Shown one piece after another: positions 1-8,922 of a DNA stretch of 64,000 bases. The first letter of the stretch is position 1. Every line of letters begins with the position of its first letter. Source of the DNA: an uncultured Nocardioides sp. (GTDB taxonomy: Bacteria > Actinomycetota > Actinomycetes > Propionibacteriales > Nocardioidaceae); assembly GCF_947489365.1 (NCBI RefSeq), contig NZ_CANLDB010000003.1, positions 434,001 through 498,000 of the forward strand, in the 5' to 3' direction. The notes below the pieces were generated by a model that was given only the letters and a program-made list of their open reading frames with translations, made no database searches and was not told where the DNA came from. The translations under genes were made by a program, and so were the position numbers.

Positions 1-714
1 CACGACCGGGGGCTGGGCCGCGATCGTCCGCTCGGACCGCTCGTGGTCGGGGTGGCCGGGCACGAGGGCGTAGCGGTGGCGGTAGGAGTGGACGACGGTG
101 TCCACGAAGTCCGGGTTGTCGAACGAGGCGGCCGTCCGCGCGAAGACCTCGTCGCCCGGTGACCAGGTCGGCGACCACTCGTCCCACAGCTGGCGGGCGA
201 GCTCCCGGCGGTAGCGGTCGAGGCCGCGGCGGCCGTGCTCGGAGTGGAGGTACCACTGGTACCAGAGGCGGCTCTCGACCGCGGGCTCCGCGGGGGTGGT
301 GGCCATCGTGGCGACGTCGTGGACGTTGTAGCCGCCCACGGTGACGAGCCCGCCGACCAGGTCGGGCCACAGGAGCGAGGCGACGCACGCCGCGCGCCCG
401 CCCCAGTCGAAGCCGCCGACCAGGGGTCGCTCCAGGCCCAGCCCGGTGACGAGGTCGCGCAGGTCCTGGGCGAGGGCCGCCTGGGCGCCCGAGCGCAGGA
501 CGTCCAGGTGCACGTAGCGGGTGGGGCCGTAGCCCCGGAGGTACGGCACCACCACGTCGGCGCCGGCCGCGGCCAGCAGCGGGGCGACCCCGTCGTAGCA
601 CCGGGGGTCGTACGGGAAGCCGTGCAGGAGGACGACGGGCCACCCGCCCGGTCCGCCGTGCCGCTCGTAGGCGATCTCGACCTGGCTGCCCCGCACGACC
701 CCGATGTCGCTCAT
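1..714 (-). CDS. alpha/beta hydrolase, epoxide-hydrolase-like (3' end cut by window)
   Basis: The frame is open from an ATG at 714 to the window edge, giving 238 residues without a stop. The N-terminus carries the oxyanion-hole segment VVLLHGFPYDPRCYD. The nucleophile elbow reads GGFDWGGRAA, with Asp where lipases have Ser. An Asp nucleophile is typical of epoxide hydrolases and haloalkane dehalogenases, so the enzyme probably opens an epoxide or removes a halide through an ester intermediate. The lid region is rich in Trp and Tyr. The charge-relay Asp/Glu and His would lie in the missing C-terminal part. It is transcribed toward the left edge. The substrate is unknown. Confidence 0.85.
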   Translation of the reverse strand, partial: MSDIGVVRGSQVEIAYERHGGPGGWPVVLLHGFPYDPRCYDGVAPLLAAAGADVVVPYLRGYGPTRYVHLDVLRSGAQAALAQDLRDLVTGLGLERPLVGGFDWGGRAACVASLLWPDLVGGLVTVGGYNVHDVATMATTPAEPAVESRLWYQWYLHSEHGRRGLDRYRRELARQLWDEWSPTWSPGDEVFARTAASFDNPDFVDTVVHSYRHRYALVPGHPDHERSERTIAAQPPVV

Positions 715-724
715 GGGTCCATGC

Positions 725-1198
725 CTACCCGACGGCGGGCTCGGCCTCCAGGGACGCCAGGACACGCTGCGCGACCCCACGGTGCACGGCGGTGACGTAG
801 ACGGCGACGTCACCCGCGACCTCGTACCCCGACCACCGGCGCGGGCCCGGGGCGGGAGGGTCCGGTCGTACGCCGGGTCCGCGCGCGGCGTCGTACGTCG
901 CCGACGCGTAGAAGGACACCCCGGGGCCCTGCCCGCAGGCGTCGTCCGCGGAGACGGTCCAGTGCTCGTACTCGAACTCGCACCCGCCGAGGTCGGCGCG
1001 GTGCCAGGAGGCCGGGATCTCGACGTCGAGGCCACGGTGGTCGATGGTCTGCCACCCCGGCGAGCGCCCGTCGTCCCGCGGCGGCGCCTCGTACGTCGCC
1101 GACGCGGCCAGCGCCACCGCACCGGCCACCACCGGGAAGGCCAGGGCGACGACCGTCGCCGTACGACGTGTCCAGGTGTCCGCGGACCTGATCCCCAT
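725..1198 (-). CDS. membrane-anchored or exported hypothetical protein
   Basis: This protein of about 157 residues was not recognised. A short charged N-terminus (MGIRSADTWTRR) is followed by one hydrophobic segment of about 20 residues, which fits an uncleaved signal anchor or a signal peptide. The rest is a compact, probably extracytoplasmic domain with a pair of cysteines (GGCEFEYEHW and DDACGQG) that could form a disulfide. A GTG two codons upstream (1204) is an alternative start; ATG at 1198 was preferred because GAG-rich bases lie just upstream. Codon use matches the neighbours. It may be cotranscribed with the hydrolase downstream. Confidence 0.6.
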   Translation of the reverse strand: MGIRSADTWTRRTATVVALAFPVVAGAVALAASATYEAPPRDDGRSPGWQTIDHRGLDVEIPASWHRADLGGCEFEYEHWTVSADDACGQGPGVSFYASATYDAARGPGVRPDPPAPGPRRWSGYEVAGDVAVYVTAVHRGVAQRVLASLEAEPAVG

Positions 1199-1257
1199 GT
1201 CCACTCAGACGCCGTGGGGACCGGATCGGTTGCATCGCACCCCGAACTGCCGACGCC

Positions 1258-2367
1258 CTAGAGGGTGAGCGCCACCTGGGCGGCCACGCGCTCGAGCAGC
1301 AGGGCCGCCTCGGCCATCGAGCGCGCTGGGTCGGGCTCGAGGTCGAACAGGGCCCAGGCCCGGGTGATGCCGGCTCCGGCGAGCTCGGCCTCGGTGAGGG
1401 TCGAGACGCCGCAGACGGCGACGACCGGGACGCCGTGCCGGGCGGCGGCCGACGCCACCCCGACCGGGGCCTTGCCGTGCAGCGACTGGGCGTCGAGGGA
1501 GCCCTCGCCGGTGATGACCAGGTCGGCGCCGACCACCCGCGCCTCGAACTCCGCGAGCTCCAGCATCGTCTCGATGCCCGGGCGCAGGTCGGCGCCGAGC
1601 AGGCTCATCGCGGCGAAGCCGGCGCCACCGGCGGCCCCGGCGCCCGGCGAGCTACGCAGGTCGCGGCCGGTCTCCGCGGCCACGAGGTCCGCCCACCCGG
1701 ACAGCGCCGCGTCGAGCCGTCGTACGTCGCCGGGCGTGGCGCCCTTCTGGGGCCCGTAGACCGCCGCGGCCCCCCGCGGACCGCAGAGCGGGTTGTCGAC
1801 GTCGCTGGCCACGGTCACCGTCACCCCGTCCAGCCGCGACCGCAGGGCGGTGAGGTCCAGCGACGCGGCCCGCTCCAGTCCGGCGCCGCCGAGGGGGACG
1901 GGCGAGCCCTGCGCGTCGAGGACGCGGCCGCCGAGCCCGACGACCAGCCCGGCGCCCCCGTCGGTGGAGCTCGAGCCACCGACGCCGAGCACCAGCGAGG
2001 TGCAGCCCGCGTCGATCGCGGCGGCCATGAGCTCGCCCGTGCCGATCGGCGAGGCGGTGAGGGGCTCGAGCCCGGACGGCAGCCGCGACAGGCCGGACGC
2101 GTCCGCCATCTCCACCACGGCCACGTCGCCCGAGCGTGCGTACGCCGTGTCGACGGGCTCGCCGGTCGGCCCGGTGACCCTCACGGGGACGCGGGTGAAC
2201 CCGGCCTCCAGCGCCGCCACGAGCGTCCCGTCGCCGCCGTCGGCGACGGGCACCCGCTCCACGACCAGGTCGGGACGCTCGGCGCGCAGGCCGCGCTCGA
2301 GCGCCATGCACACCTCGGCCGCGGTCAGCGAGCCCTTGAACTTGTCGCACGCCAGGACGATCCGCAT
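1258..2367 (-). CDS. glxK: glycerate 2-kinase (GlxK/GarK family)
   Basis: The product phosphorylates D-glycerate with ATP, feeding glyoxylate, serine or sugar-acid breakdown into glycolysis. It has 369 residues, normal for the type-I glycerate kinase family. It opens with MRIVLACDKFKGSLTA, the family's characteristic N-terminus. It also has VADGGDGT, the glycine-rich GVGGSSSTDGGAG and, near the C-terminus, DLVITGEGSLDAQS. The open frame runs on far upstream, but homology begins at ATG 2367, so that start was chosen. It stands alone, with no tartronate semialdehyde reductase or glyoxylate carboligase beside it. Confidence 0.93.
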   Translation of the reverse strand: MRIVLACDKFKGSLTAAEVCMALERGLRAERPDLVVERVPVADGGDGTLVAALEAGFTRVPVRVTGPTGEPVDTAYARSGDVAVVEMADASGLSRLPSGLEPLTASPIGTGELMAAAIDAGCTSLVLGVGGSSSTDGGAGLVVGLGGRVLDAQGSPVPLGGAGLERAASLDLTALRSRLDGVTVTVASDVDNPLCGPRGAAAVYGPQKGATPGDVRRLDAALSGWADLVAAETGRDLRSSPGAGAAGGAGFAAMSLLGADLRPGIETMLELAEFEARVVGADLVITGEGSLDAQSLHGKAPVGVASAAARHGVPVVAVCGVSTLTEAELAGAGITRAWALFDLEPDPARSMAEAALLLERVAAQVALTL

Positions 2368-2423
2368 GCCCACGATCCAAGCGGACGCCGTGCCGGAGTC
2401 ACCACCGCGCGGCGGCCGGGCCC

Positions 2424-2876
2424 TCAGAACGCCTCGGGGTCGACCGACTCCGCCACGGTCTCGAAGACGTCGGTGAAGCAGGAGTAGTCCGCGATGTCGA
2501 CGGCGGCGAGCAGTGCGGTCTCGGTGCCGTCCGCCGCGGCCCAGGCCCACGACTCGCACACGGTCCGCAGGTCGGTGGCGGCCTGCCACCGCCGGTAGCG
2601 GACCGTCCGGCCCCCGTCGTCCAGGAAGTGGTCGTCCTCGTCGAGCAGGGACGCGTCGACGTCCGTGGGCGTCGACGAGCGGGCCAGGACGAGCGCGGGA
2701 CGGCTCCCGGACGCGGGGAGCCGCCGGGGGGTGACCGCGGCGAGGACGCCGACTGCGGCGGGGAGCCCCGGGACGAGGTCGTCCGGCGGCGAGGCGGGGT
2801 CGAAGGACACCCAGCCGCTCGGGAGACGCACGGCGCGGGCGGGGGGACGGGGTCGCGACAGCGGGGTGGTGGTCAT
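2424..2876 (-). CDS. hypothetical protein
   Basis: This is a soluble protein of 150 residues with no recognised family. It is acidic in the middle (SLLDEDDHFLDDGG) and ends with a segment holding one Cys (YSCFTDVFETVAESVD). No signal peptide or membrane helix is visible. It lies 56 bases upstream of glycerate kinase on the same strand and may be transcribed with it. Codon bias is that of real genes here, so it is probably expressed, but no function can be given. Confidence 0.65.
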   Translation of the reverse strand: MTTTPLSRPRPPARAVRLPSGWVSFDPASPPDDLVPGLPAAVGVLAAVTPRRLPASGSRPALVLARSSTPTDVDASLLDEDDHFLDDGGRTVRYRRWQAATDLRTVCESWAWAAADGTETALLAAVDIADYSCFTDVFETVAESVDPEAF

Positions 2877-3056
2877 GGGCCGACGCTAGGAACGGGCTGG
2901 CCGCGGCGACAGGGCCCGCCGCGGGGCCTGTGGACGAGCGGGTCCTCCCGGCGCCTGTGGAGGCCGGATGGCCATTCTTGGCCGACTCCACGACAATGAA
3001 CAGGTACGCCGCGCGGGCCGGACCGCGCGGCCGGCAGACGTCGAGCAACGGGTGGG

Positions 3057-3647
3057 GTGTCGAGGCACGTGCGGGACGACGAGAAGCGGTCGATCTGGAC
3101 CGGTCTGATCGCGCTGGTCTCCGTGGGCCTCGTCGTCGGCCTGGTGGCCGGTGGCGCGACCTTCTTCGGGGCGCGCTTCCTGGGCCTCGACGACACGGCC
3201 ACCCAGAGCTCCAGCGAGGGCCCCGGTGCCCGGCTCGAGATGCCCTCCCCGGAGGAGACCGAGCCCCCGGACGGTCCGCTGTTCACCCTCCCCGGCGGGC
3301 CGCCCGACGAGGAGACGACCAACGAGCCGTCCCCCACCGAGGAGGAGTCGGAGTCCGAGGAGCCGGAGGAGGAGATCTCCCTCCAGGCGGGGTCGTCCGA
3401 GGTCTCCCCGGGCGAGCAGATCGACCTGACCGGCGTCTACCCCGGCGGCGAGGGCGCCAGCCTGCTCGTGCAGCGCTTCGAGGGCGGCGAGTGGGTCCAG
3501 TTCGGCACGGAGCCCATCACGGCCAGCGTGACCGGCGAGACGTTCAGCACCTTCATCATCACCTCGCAGACCGGAGAGAACCGGTTCCGCGTGCTCGACA
3601 CCGGCAACGACGAGGCCTCGAACGAGGTCACCGTCACCATCGCCTGA
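3057..3647 (+). CDS. single-pass membrane protein with acidic linker and Ig-like domain
   Basis: This 196-residue protein starts at GTG 3057; GTG 3072 (VRDDEKRS) is an alternative. It has a short basic cytoplasmic tail, one strong transmembrane helix (about residues 13-35), then a long linker rich in Pro, Glu and Ser (about 45-115). A C-terminal domain of about 85 residues follows, with the alternating pattern of an Ig-like or bacterial invasin-type beta-sandwich (SPGEQIDLTGVYPGG...EVTVTIA). The layout suggests an anchored extracytoplasmic binding or cell-wall domain. Its function is unknown. A REP-like repeat follows its stop codon. Confidence 0.75.
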   Translation: MSRHVRDDEKRSIWTGLIALVSVGLVVGLVAGGATFFGARFLGLDDTATQSSSEGPGARLEMPSPEETEPPDGPLFTLPGGPPDEETTNEPSPTEEESESEEPEEEISLQAGSSEVSPGEQIDLTGVYPGGEGASLLVQRFEGGEWVQFGTEPITASVTGETFSTFIITSQTGENRFRVLDTGNDEASNEVTVTIA

Positions 3648-3655
3648 CCGGGATC

Positions 3656-3706
3656 CCCGGAGGTCGAGGTGCGAGGCCGGCCACGGCCGAGCCACGAGAC
3701 CCCGGG
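3656..3706. repeat. REP-like intergenic dyad repeat, copy A
   Basis: An imperfect inverted repeat lies between two convergent genes. Arms related to GGAGGTCGAGGTGCGAG and GAGCCACGAGACC enclose a GC-rich core (GCCGGCCACGGC). Near-identical copies occur at 14411-14460, 43944-43993 and 44060-44108, and diverged copies elsewhere in the window. Its position here would let it act as a bidirectional terminator. Confidence 0.8.
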
Positions 3707-3728
3707 ACCGAGCCGGCGCCGTACGCCG

Positions 3729-4739
3729 TCACGCCTCCTCGCGGTACCACTCCGGCAGGGGCTCGGGCGTGAGCGAGGCGGTGTCGTCGGGGCGTGCGAG
3801 GGTGACGATGGCGCGGACGACCTCGGGGTGCTGCTCCAGGGCGTCGGCGACCTCCCACAGCTGCGTCGCCGCGGCCGACTCGGGGACGTCACCGACCAGG
3901 TCGACGGCCGCGACGAGGAAGATCTTCTCGGCGCCGACCCACTCCATGCGCAGATAGCTCACCCGCTCGACGGCGGGGTGGTCGAGCAGCCGCGTCAGGG
4001 CGTGGTGGCGGGCCAGCGGGGTGACGGCCTCCCCGGTCAGCAGGTCGAGGTTGCGGTCGATGAGGAACAGCGCGACCAGGGCCAGCAGCACACCCACGAC
4101 GATGGAGCCGACGGCGTCCCACGCCGCCTGGCCGGTGACCTGGTGCAGCACCATCGCCGCGGCGGCCACGACGATGCCGACGAGGGCGGCGGAGTCCTCG
4201 AGGACGACGGCCCGCAGCATCGGGTCCGAGGTCTCCCGGACGTACCGCACCGGGTGCAGCCGGCGACGTCGCGCCCCGCGGCGGGTCTGGCCGAACGCCT
4301 GCAGGAACGAGGTGCCCTCCAGGAGGAACGCGACCGCGAGGACGCCGTACGCCCAGCCGTACTGGGCGGTCGAGGGCTCGGCCTCGGGGGAGACCAGGGA
4401 CTGGACGCCGTGCCAGATCGAGACGGCGGCGCCAACGGTGAAGAGGCCGAACGCGGCGAACATCGACCAGACGTAGCCGACGCGGCCGTAGCCCAGGGCG
4501 TGGGTCTCGTCGGCGGGCTTGGCGGCCTTCCGGGTGCCGACGAGGAGGAACACCTCGTTGCCGGTGTCGGCCCACGAGTGCGCCGCCTCGGCGACCATCG
4601 CCGCCGAGCCGGTGACCACCGCCGCCACCGACTTCGCGACCGCGACCAGCAGGTTCGCGGCGAACGCGACGACCACCGTGAGCGCGCTCTCGCCGCCCTG
4701 CGAGCCCTGGGAGCCCTGTGAGCCCGTCTGCTCCGCCAC
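3729..4739 (-). CDS. cation diffusion facilitator (CDF) family metal transporter
   Basis: A divalent-metal/proton antiporter that removes Zn, Fe, Mn, Co or similar ions from the cytoplasm. The 336-residue product starts at GTG 4739 (MAEQTGSQ); the frame extends upstream without homology. The first membrane helices and the signature EAAHSWADTGNEVFLL are clear. This places the metal-site His and Asp residues as in FieF/YiiP relatives. About six transmembrane helices are predicted, with an Arg-rich loop (RRGARRRRLHP) and a C-terminal cytoplasmic domain. Metal specificity cannot be read from the sequence. It lies 17 bases downstream of the GAP/Sap-like gene, so the two may be cotranscribed. Confidence 0.88.
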   Translation of the reverse strand: MAEQTGSQGSQGSQGGESALTVVVAFAANLLVAVAKSVAAVVTGSAAMVAEAAHSWADTGNEVFLLVGTRKAAKPADETHALGYGRVGYVWSMFAAFGLFTVGAAVSIWHGVQSLVSPEAEPSTAQYGWAYGVLAVAFLLEGTSFLQAFGQTRRGARRRRLHPVRYVRETSDPMLRAVVLEDSAALVGIVVAAAAMVLHQVTGQAAWDAVGSIVVGVLLALVALFLIDRNLDLLTGEAVTPLARHHALTRLLDHPAVERVSYLRMEWVGAEKIFLVAAVDLVGDVPESAAATQLWEVADALEQHPEVVRAIVTLARPDDTASLTPEPLPEWYREEA

Positions 4740-4756
4740 GCCCCCAGGCTGCACCC

Positions 4757-5416
4757 TCAGCCTGTGACCAGGCGGACCAGGCCACGCAGCACGAGGAACA
4801 CGCCGCCGGCGGCGGCGAGCACGACGAGGATCCGGCGCGAGTGACGGCGGAAGACCCCCTCGACGGCGCCGAGGACGCGAGCCGCCGGACGAGGTGCCGC
4901 CGCCGCCAGGGTGGGCGGCAGCCAGGCGGGCAGGGCGAGGAGCAGGACCAGCAGGGCCGCGAGGACGACGGTCCCGCCACCGCCGAGCCGCGCGGAGACG
5001 ACGTCCTTCGCCGCCGCGGCGGTGAGGGCAAGTGAGGTGACGTCGGTGACCATCGAGAACGCCCCGAACGCGAAGGCCCCCGCCGCCCCGCGGTGCGGGG
5101 TCCGCCGCGTCGTGCGGGGCCGTGGTGCGCGCCGGGGCCACCGGTGCACGGCCACGGCGACGCTCACCAGGAGCAGGCCGAGCAGGACGTCGGTGGCACC
5201 GTCGACGCGCGGCAGGGTGGGCAGCGACACCGACCGGCCCAGCGTCACCAGGGCGCCGACGTACGCCGCGGCGACCAGGAGGGCGCCGACGGCGTAGGCC
5301 CAGGACCGGCGGGTGCCGCCCCGGCCGGCCATCAGGACCGTCTGCTCCGTCAGCATCACGGGGCTGACGGCTGCCGCGAGCCCGAGCGGCAGGACGCCGA
5401 GCAGGACGTGCTCCAC
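4757..5416 (-). CDS. GAP/Sap-family integral membrane protein
   Basis: A polytopic membrane protein of 219 residues from GTG 5416. It has about six hydrophobic helices and the family pattern PLGLAAAVSPVMLTEQTVLMAG near the N-terminus. This resembles the GAP (GPL-addressing) / Sap (sulfolipid-addressing) group, distant relatives of LysE-type exporters that help move glycolipids to the mycobacterial surface. A basic loop (HRWPRRAPRPRTTRRTPHR) separates two halves of three helices. The gene begins three bases after the rhodanese stop codon, so they form one operon. The substrate here is unknown. Confidence 0.7.
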   Translation of the reverse strand: MEHVLLGVLPLGLAAAVSPVMLTEQTVLMAGRGGTRRSWAYAVGALLVAAAYVGALVTLGRSVSLPTLPRVDGATDVLLGLLLVSVAVAVHRWPRRAPRPRTTRRTPHRGAAGAFAFGAFSMVTDVTSLALTAAAAKDVVSARLGGGGTVVLAALLVLLLALPAWLPPTLAAAAPRPAARVLGAVEGVFRRHSRRILVVLAAAGGVFLVLRGLVRLVTG

Positions 5417-5419
5417 GCC

Positions 5420-5764
5420 TCAGCCCTCCTGCGACCTCACGCCCCGCAGGCCGCCGTCGAGGTTGACGACGTCGGTCCAGCCGAGCCGACCGAGCGTGTC
5501 GGCGCCGAGGGAGCCGCGGCCGCCGCCGTTGCAGTAGGTGACGACGGGGGTGCCCGGGTCGCCCAGCTCGGCCGCGCGGTCGGTGAGCTCGCCGAGCGGG
5601 ATGTTGACGGCGCCGTCCAGGTGGTCGGCGGCGTACTCGTCGGGCTCGCGGACGTCGACCACGACCCGCGCACCGGGCGCCAGGGCGTCGGCGGGGGGCG
5701 CGTGCCGCACCCGCTCGCGTGCGGCTGCGGCGCGGGTGGCGAGGTCGTCGGTCGGCTCGGTCAT
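5420..5764 (-). CDS. single-domain rhodanese-like protein
   Basis: A 114-residue sulfurtransferase-fold protein. It has the N-terminal DVREPDEYAADHLDGAVNIPLGEL motif block and an active-site loop TYCNGGGRGS with the persulfide-forming Cys. It would carry sulfane sulfur in the cytoplasm, for example to cyanide, thiols or sulfur-accepting proteins. ATG 5764 was chosen because the rhodanese fold starts soon after it; upstream residues in the same frame are low-complexity. It is probably the first gene of an operon with the GAP-like and CDF genes. Confidence 0.88.
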   Translation of the reverse strand: MTEPTDDLATRAAAARERVRHAPPADALAPGARVVVDVREPDEYAADHLDGAVNIPLGELTDRAAELGDPGTPVVTYCNGGGRGSLGADTLGRLGWTDVVNLDGGLRGVRSQEG

Positions 5765-5804
5765 GTCGCTCCTGGGGTCGGGTCGGGTGGCGAGGACCCC
5801 AGTC

Positions 5805-5911
5805 TCACCGACGCGCGACCAGCCGCTCGACGACGCCCAGCGCGAACCGCTCCCGCTCGACGACCTCGAGCCCGAGGTCACCCGGCAGCAGCGAGGGCCG
5901 GCACCTCGCCC
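5805..5911 (-). pseudogene. possible C-terminal remnant of a methyltransferase-like gene
   Basis: Read on the minus strand, this short stretch gives LGLEVVERERFALGVVERLV followed by Ala, two Arg and a stop. That resembles the C-terminal tail of class-I SAM-dependent methyltransferases. No start, no SAM-binding motif and no upstream coding sequence remain, so it looks like a degraded gene end upstream of the rhodanese gene. It could also be chance, because GC-rich DNA gives long open frames. Confidence 0.3.
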
Positions 5912-5949
5912 CGCGTCGTGCTCCTCCACCCGCCCACCGTGGACGCGAC

Positions 5950-5978
5950 GACGCCCCCGGCCGGGGGCCGAGGGCGTC
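5950..5978 (-). terminator. candidate terminator of the aldo/keto reductase gene
   Basis: GACGCCC and GGGCGTC form a stem that can extend through an inner CCGGCC/GGCC pairing. It lies about 55 bases after the reductase stop codon. No T-run follows, as is common in high-GC actinobacteria. Confidence 0.5.
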
Positions 5979-6032
5979 GGTGGCACACGGGTGGCGCCGG
6001 TCGCGCAGCGCGTCAGCGCCTCGCGGGTGCGG

Positions 6033-6878
6033 TCACTCCGGGATGTAGTCGAAGACGTCCGGGTTCGGGCCGGTGCGGCCGTCCTCGCCCTTGTCGAGGG
6101 CGCTGATCGCGGTGACCTCGTCGGGGCTCAGGCGGAAGTCGAAGATGTCGAAGTTCGCCTGGATGCGCTCCGGGGTCACCGACTTCGGGAAGATGATGTC
6201 GCCCCGCTCGATGTGCCAGCGCAGCGTGACCTGGGCGGTCGACTTGCCGTGCTTCTTCGCGATCTCGGTGATCGTCGGGTCGTCGAGGACGCCGCCCTGC
6301 GCGATCGGGGACCACGCCTCGGTGGCCACGCCGAGCTTGGCGCCGGCCTCGCGGGCCGCCTCGTTCGTGAAGTAGGGGTGCACCTCGATCTGGTTCACGG
6401 CCGGGACGACGCCGGTCTCCTCGACGATGCGACGCAGGTGGTCGGGCTGGAAGTTGCTGACGCCGACCGAGGAGGCCTGCCCGGCGGTGGCGAGCTCCGC
6501 CATGGTCTGCCAGGTGGCGACGTAGTCGCCGCCGTAGCGGGTCGGGAGCGGCCAGTGGATGAGGAACAGGTCGACGCGGTCGAGGCCGAGCAGCTCGAGG
6601 GACTGCGCGAACGACGAGCGGACGGCGTCCGGCTGGTGGTTGGAGTTGTTGAGCTTGGTGGTCACGAAGATCTCGTCGCGCGGGAGTCCGGACTGGCGGA
6701 TGGCCTGGCCGACCTCGTGCTCGTTGCCGTACATCTGCGCGGTGTCGATGTGGCGGTAGCCGACCTCGAAGGCGTTGAGCACGGCCTTCACCGTGTCGGC
6801 CGGCTCGATCTGGAAGACGCCGAAGCCGAGCTGCGGGATGGGGTGCTGCGAGTTCAGGGACACGGTGGGAACGGTCAT
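6033..6878 (-). CDS. aldo/keto reductase (diketogluconate-reductase-like)
   Basis: An NADPH-dependent reductase of 281 residues from ATG 6878. The catalytic tetrad is visible: Asp in YRHIDTA, Tyr in QMYGNE, Lys in VTTKLNN and His in LIHWPLP. The NADPH-binding end holds FPKSVTPERI. The N-terminus (VPTVSLNSQHPIPQLGFGVFQ) is that of AKR5-type enzymes, which reduce diketogluconate, methylglyoxal and other carbonyls. It is divergent from dnaK, so the HAIR operator between them could also influence it; that is an inference. Its true substrate is unknown. Confidence 0.9.
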   Translation of the reverse strand: MTVPTVSLNSQHPIPQLGFGVFQIEPADTVKAVLNAFEVGYRHIDTAQMYGNEHEVGQAIRQSGLPRDEIFVTTKLNNSNHQPDAVRSSFAQSLELLGLDRVDLFLIHWPLPTRYGGDYVATWQTMAELATAGQASSVGVSNFQPDHLRRIVEETGVVPAVNQIEVHPYFTNEAAREAGAKLGVATEAWSPIAQGGVLDDPTITEIAKKHGKSTAQVTLRWHIERGDIIFPKSVTPERIQANFDIFDFRLSPDEVTAISALDKGEDGRTGPNPDVFDYIPE

Positions 6879-6950
6879 GTGAGCGGGAACAACTCGTGCA
6901 CGACGGGCATTCCGCCCGGACGCACGACGAGCGTCACACACCCCAGCAGC

Positions 6951-6977
6951 AAACCTGAGTTGAGTCCACTCAGGTTT
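6951..6977. promoter_or_regulatory. HAIR-type HspR operator
   Basis: A perfect inverted repeat, AAACCTGAGT and ACTCAGGTTT, with a 7-base spacer. The established HspR operator (HAIR) is CTTGAGT-N7-ACTCAAG. This copy keeps the spacing and the GAGT/ACTC core, with matched changes at the outer positions. It lies about 75 bases upstream of dnaK, whose operon includes hspR, so autoregulated heat-shock control is expected. Confidence 0.88.
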
Positions 6978-7053
6978 CCTGTCAGACTCGCGGCATCGCT
7001 TCCCGCACCGGGGAGCCCACCACGGCACAGCCCACGATCAGCAGGAGGACCCC

Positions 7054-8922
7054 ATGGCACGAGCGGTCGGTATCGACCTCGGCACGACGAACTCCGTCGT
7101 CGCCGTCCTGGAGGGCGGCGAGCCCACCGTCATCGCGAACGCCGAGGGCGCGCGGACCACGCCGTCCGTCGTCGCGTTCAGCAAGTCCGGCGAGGTGCTC
7201 GTCGGTGAGGTCGCCAAGCGTCAGGCGGTCACCAACGTCGACCGCACCATCCGCTCGGTCAAGCGCCACATGGGCACCGACTGGAGCGAGAAGATCGACG
7301 ACAAGTCGTTCAACCCCCAGCAGATCAGCGCGTTCGTGCTGCAGAAGCTGAAGCGCGACGCGGAGGCCTACCTCGGCGAGACCGTCACCGACGCGGTGAT
7401 CACGGTCCCGGCGTACTTCTCCGACGCGCAGCGCCAGGCCACCAAGGAGGCCGGTGAGATCGCGGGCCTCAACGTGTCCCGCATCGTCAACGAGCCGACC
7501 GCGGCCGCGCTGGCCTACGGCCTCGACAAGGGCGACGACCAGACCATCCTCGTCTTCGACCTCGGTGGCGGCACGTTCGACGTGTCCCTGCTCGAGATCG
7601 GCGAGGGCGTCGTCGAGGTCAAGGCGACCTCCGGCGACAACGTCCTCGGCGGCGACGACTGGGACTCCCGGGTCGTCGAGTGGATGGTCAAGAAGTTCAA
7701 GGACAACAACGGCGTCGACCTCGCGGCCGACAAGATCGCCAAGCAGCGCCTCCAGGAGGCCGCCGAGAAGGCGAAGATCGAGCTGTCCTCCTCGTCCGAG
7801 ACCACGATCCACCTGCCGTACATCACCCACGGCGAGTCCGGCCCGCTGCACTTCGAGGAGCGCCTGACCCGCTCGGAGTTCCAGAAGCTCACCTCCGACC
7901 TGCTCGAGCGCACCAAGACCCCGTTCCAGCAGGTGCTGAAGGACGGCGGCGTCGCCGTCGCCAACATCGACCACGTGGTCATGGTCGGCGGCTCGACCCG
8001 CATGCCGGCCGTCACCGACCTGGTCAAGGAGCTGCTCGGCGGCAAGGAGCCCAACAAGGGCGTCAACCCGGACGAGGTCGTCGCCGTCGGCGCCGCCCTC
8101 CAGGCCGGCGTCCTCAAGGGCGAGGTCAAGGACGTCCTGCTCCTCGACGTCACCCCGCTGAGCCTCGGCATCGAGACCAAGGGCGGCGTCATGACCACCC
8201 TGATCGAGCGCAACACCACCATCCCGACCAAGCGCTCCGAGGTCTTCACCACCGCCGACGACAACCAGCCCTCGGTCGAGATCAAGGTCGCCCAGGGCGA
8301 GCGCCAGATGTGGAACCAGAACCAGCCGCTCGGCAACTTCGAGCTGACCGGTCTGCCCCCGGCGCCCCGCGGCGTGCCGAAGATCGAGGTCGCCTTCGAC
8401 ATCGACGCCAACGGCATCGTCCACGTGTCCGCGAAGGACACCGCCTCGGGCCGTGAGCAGTCGATGACGATCTCCGGCGGCAGTGCCCTGAACAAGGACG
8501 ACATCGACCGGATGGTCAAGGAGGCCGAGCAGTACGCCGAGGAGGACGCCAAGCGTCGCGAGGCCGTCGAGACCCGCAACCAGGCCGACAGCCTCGTCTA
8601 CACGACCGAGAAGTTCCTCACCGACAACGCGGACAAGCTGCCCGACGAGGTCAAGACCGAGGTCCAGACCGACGTCGACGCCCTCAAGGCCACGCTCGAG
8701 AACGACGAGGCCACCGCCGAGGAGCTCTCCGCGGGCGTCACGAAGCTCAACGAGTCGAGCCAGAAGATGGGTGCCGCGATGTACGCCGCCGCGGAGGCCG
8801 ACCAGGCCGCCGCGGGTGGCAGCACCGGCGCCACCGGCGAGGCCGACGACGACGTGGTGGACGCCGAGATCGTCGACGAGGAGCCCGAGCAGGGCGACAA
8901 GCCCGAGGGTGAGTCGAAGTGA
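7054..8922 (+). CDS. dnaK: molecular chaperone DnaK (Hsp70)
   Basis: An ATP-driven cytosolic chaperone that binds exposed hydrophobic peptides, working with DnaJ and GrpE. It has 622 residues, the usual actinobacterial length. The ATPase domain starts with [13 protein letters not shown] and contains [13 protein letters not shown] and [10 protein letters not shown]. The linker [12 protein letters not shown] leads to the substrate-binding domain, and the C-terminus is acidic ([16 protein letters not shown]). A strong AGGAGG ribosome site precedes ATG 7054. It is first in the dnaK-grpE-dnaJ-hspR operon and lies behind the HAIR operator. Confidence 0.99.
   Translation: MARAVGIDLGTTNSVVAVLEGGEPTVIANAEGARTTPSVVAFSKSGEVLVGEVAKRQAVTNVDRTIRSVKRHMGTDWSEKIDDKSFNPQQISAFVLQKLKRDAEAYLGETVTDAVITVPAYFSDAQRQATKEAGEIAGLNVSRIVNEPTAAALAYGLDKGDDQTILVFDLGGGTFDVSLLEIGEGVVEVKATSGDNVLGGDDWDSRVVEWMVKKFKDNNGVDLAADKIAKQRLQEAAEKAKIELSSSSETTIHLPYITHGESGPLHFEERLTRSEFQKLTSDLLERTKTPFQQVLKDGGVAVANIDHVVMVGGSTRMPAVTDLVKELLGGKEPNKGVNPDEVVAVGAALQAGVLKGEVKDVLLLDVTPLSLGIETKGGVMTTLIERNTTIPTKRSEVFTTADDNQPSVEIKVAQGERQMWNQNQPLGNFELTGLPPAPRGVPKIEVAFDIDANGIVHVSAKDTASGREQSMTISGGSALNKDDIDRMVKEAEQYAEEDAKRREAVETRNQADSLVYTTEKFLTDNADKLPDEVKTEVQTDVDALKATLENDEATAEELSAGVTKLNESSQKMGAAMYAAAEADQAAAGGSTGATGEADDDVVDAEIVDEEPEQGDKPEGESK

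Noticed and set aside
1258..3048. 596-residue open frame on the minus strand extending well upstream of glycerate kinase
   Set aside because: Glycerate kinase homology starts at 2367; the upstream part is Arg/Pro-rich out-of-frame shadow of the gene at 2424-2876.
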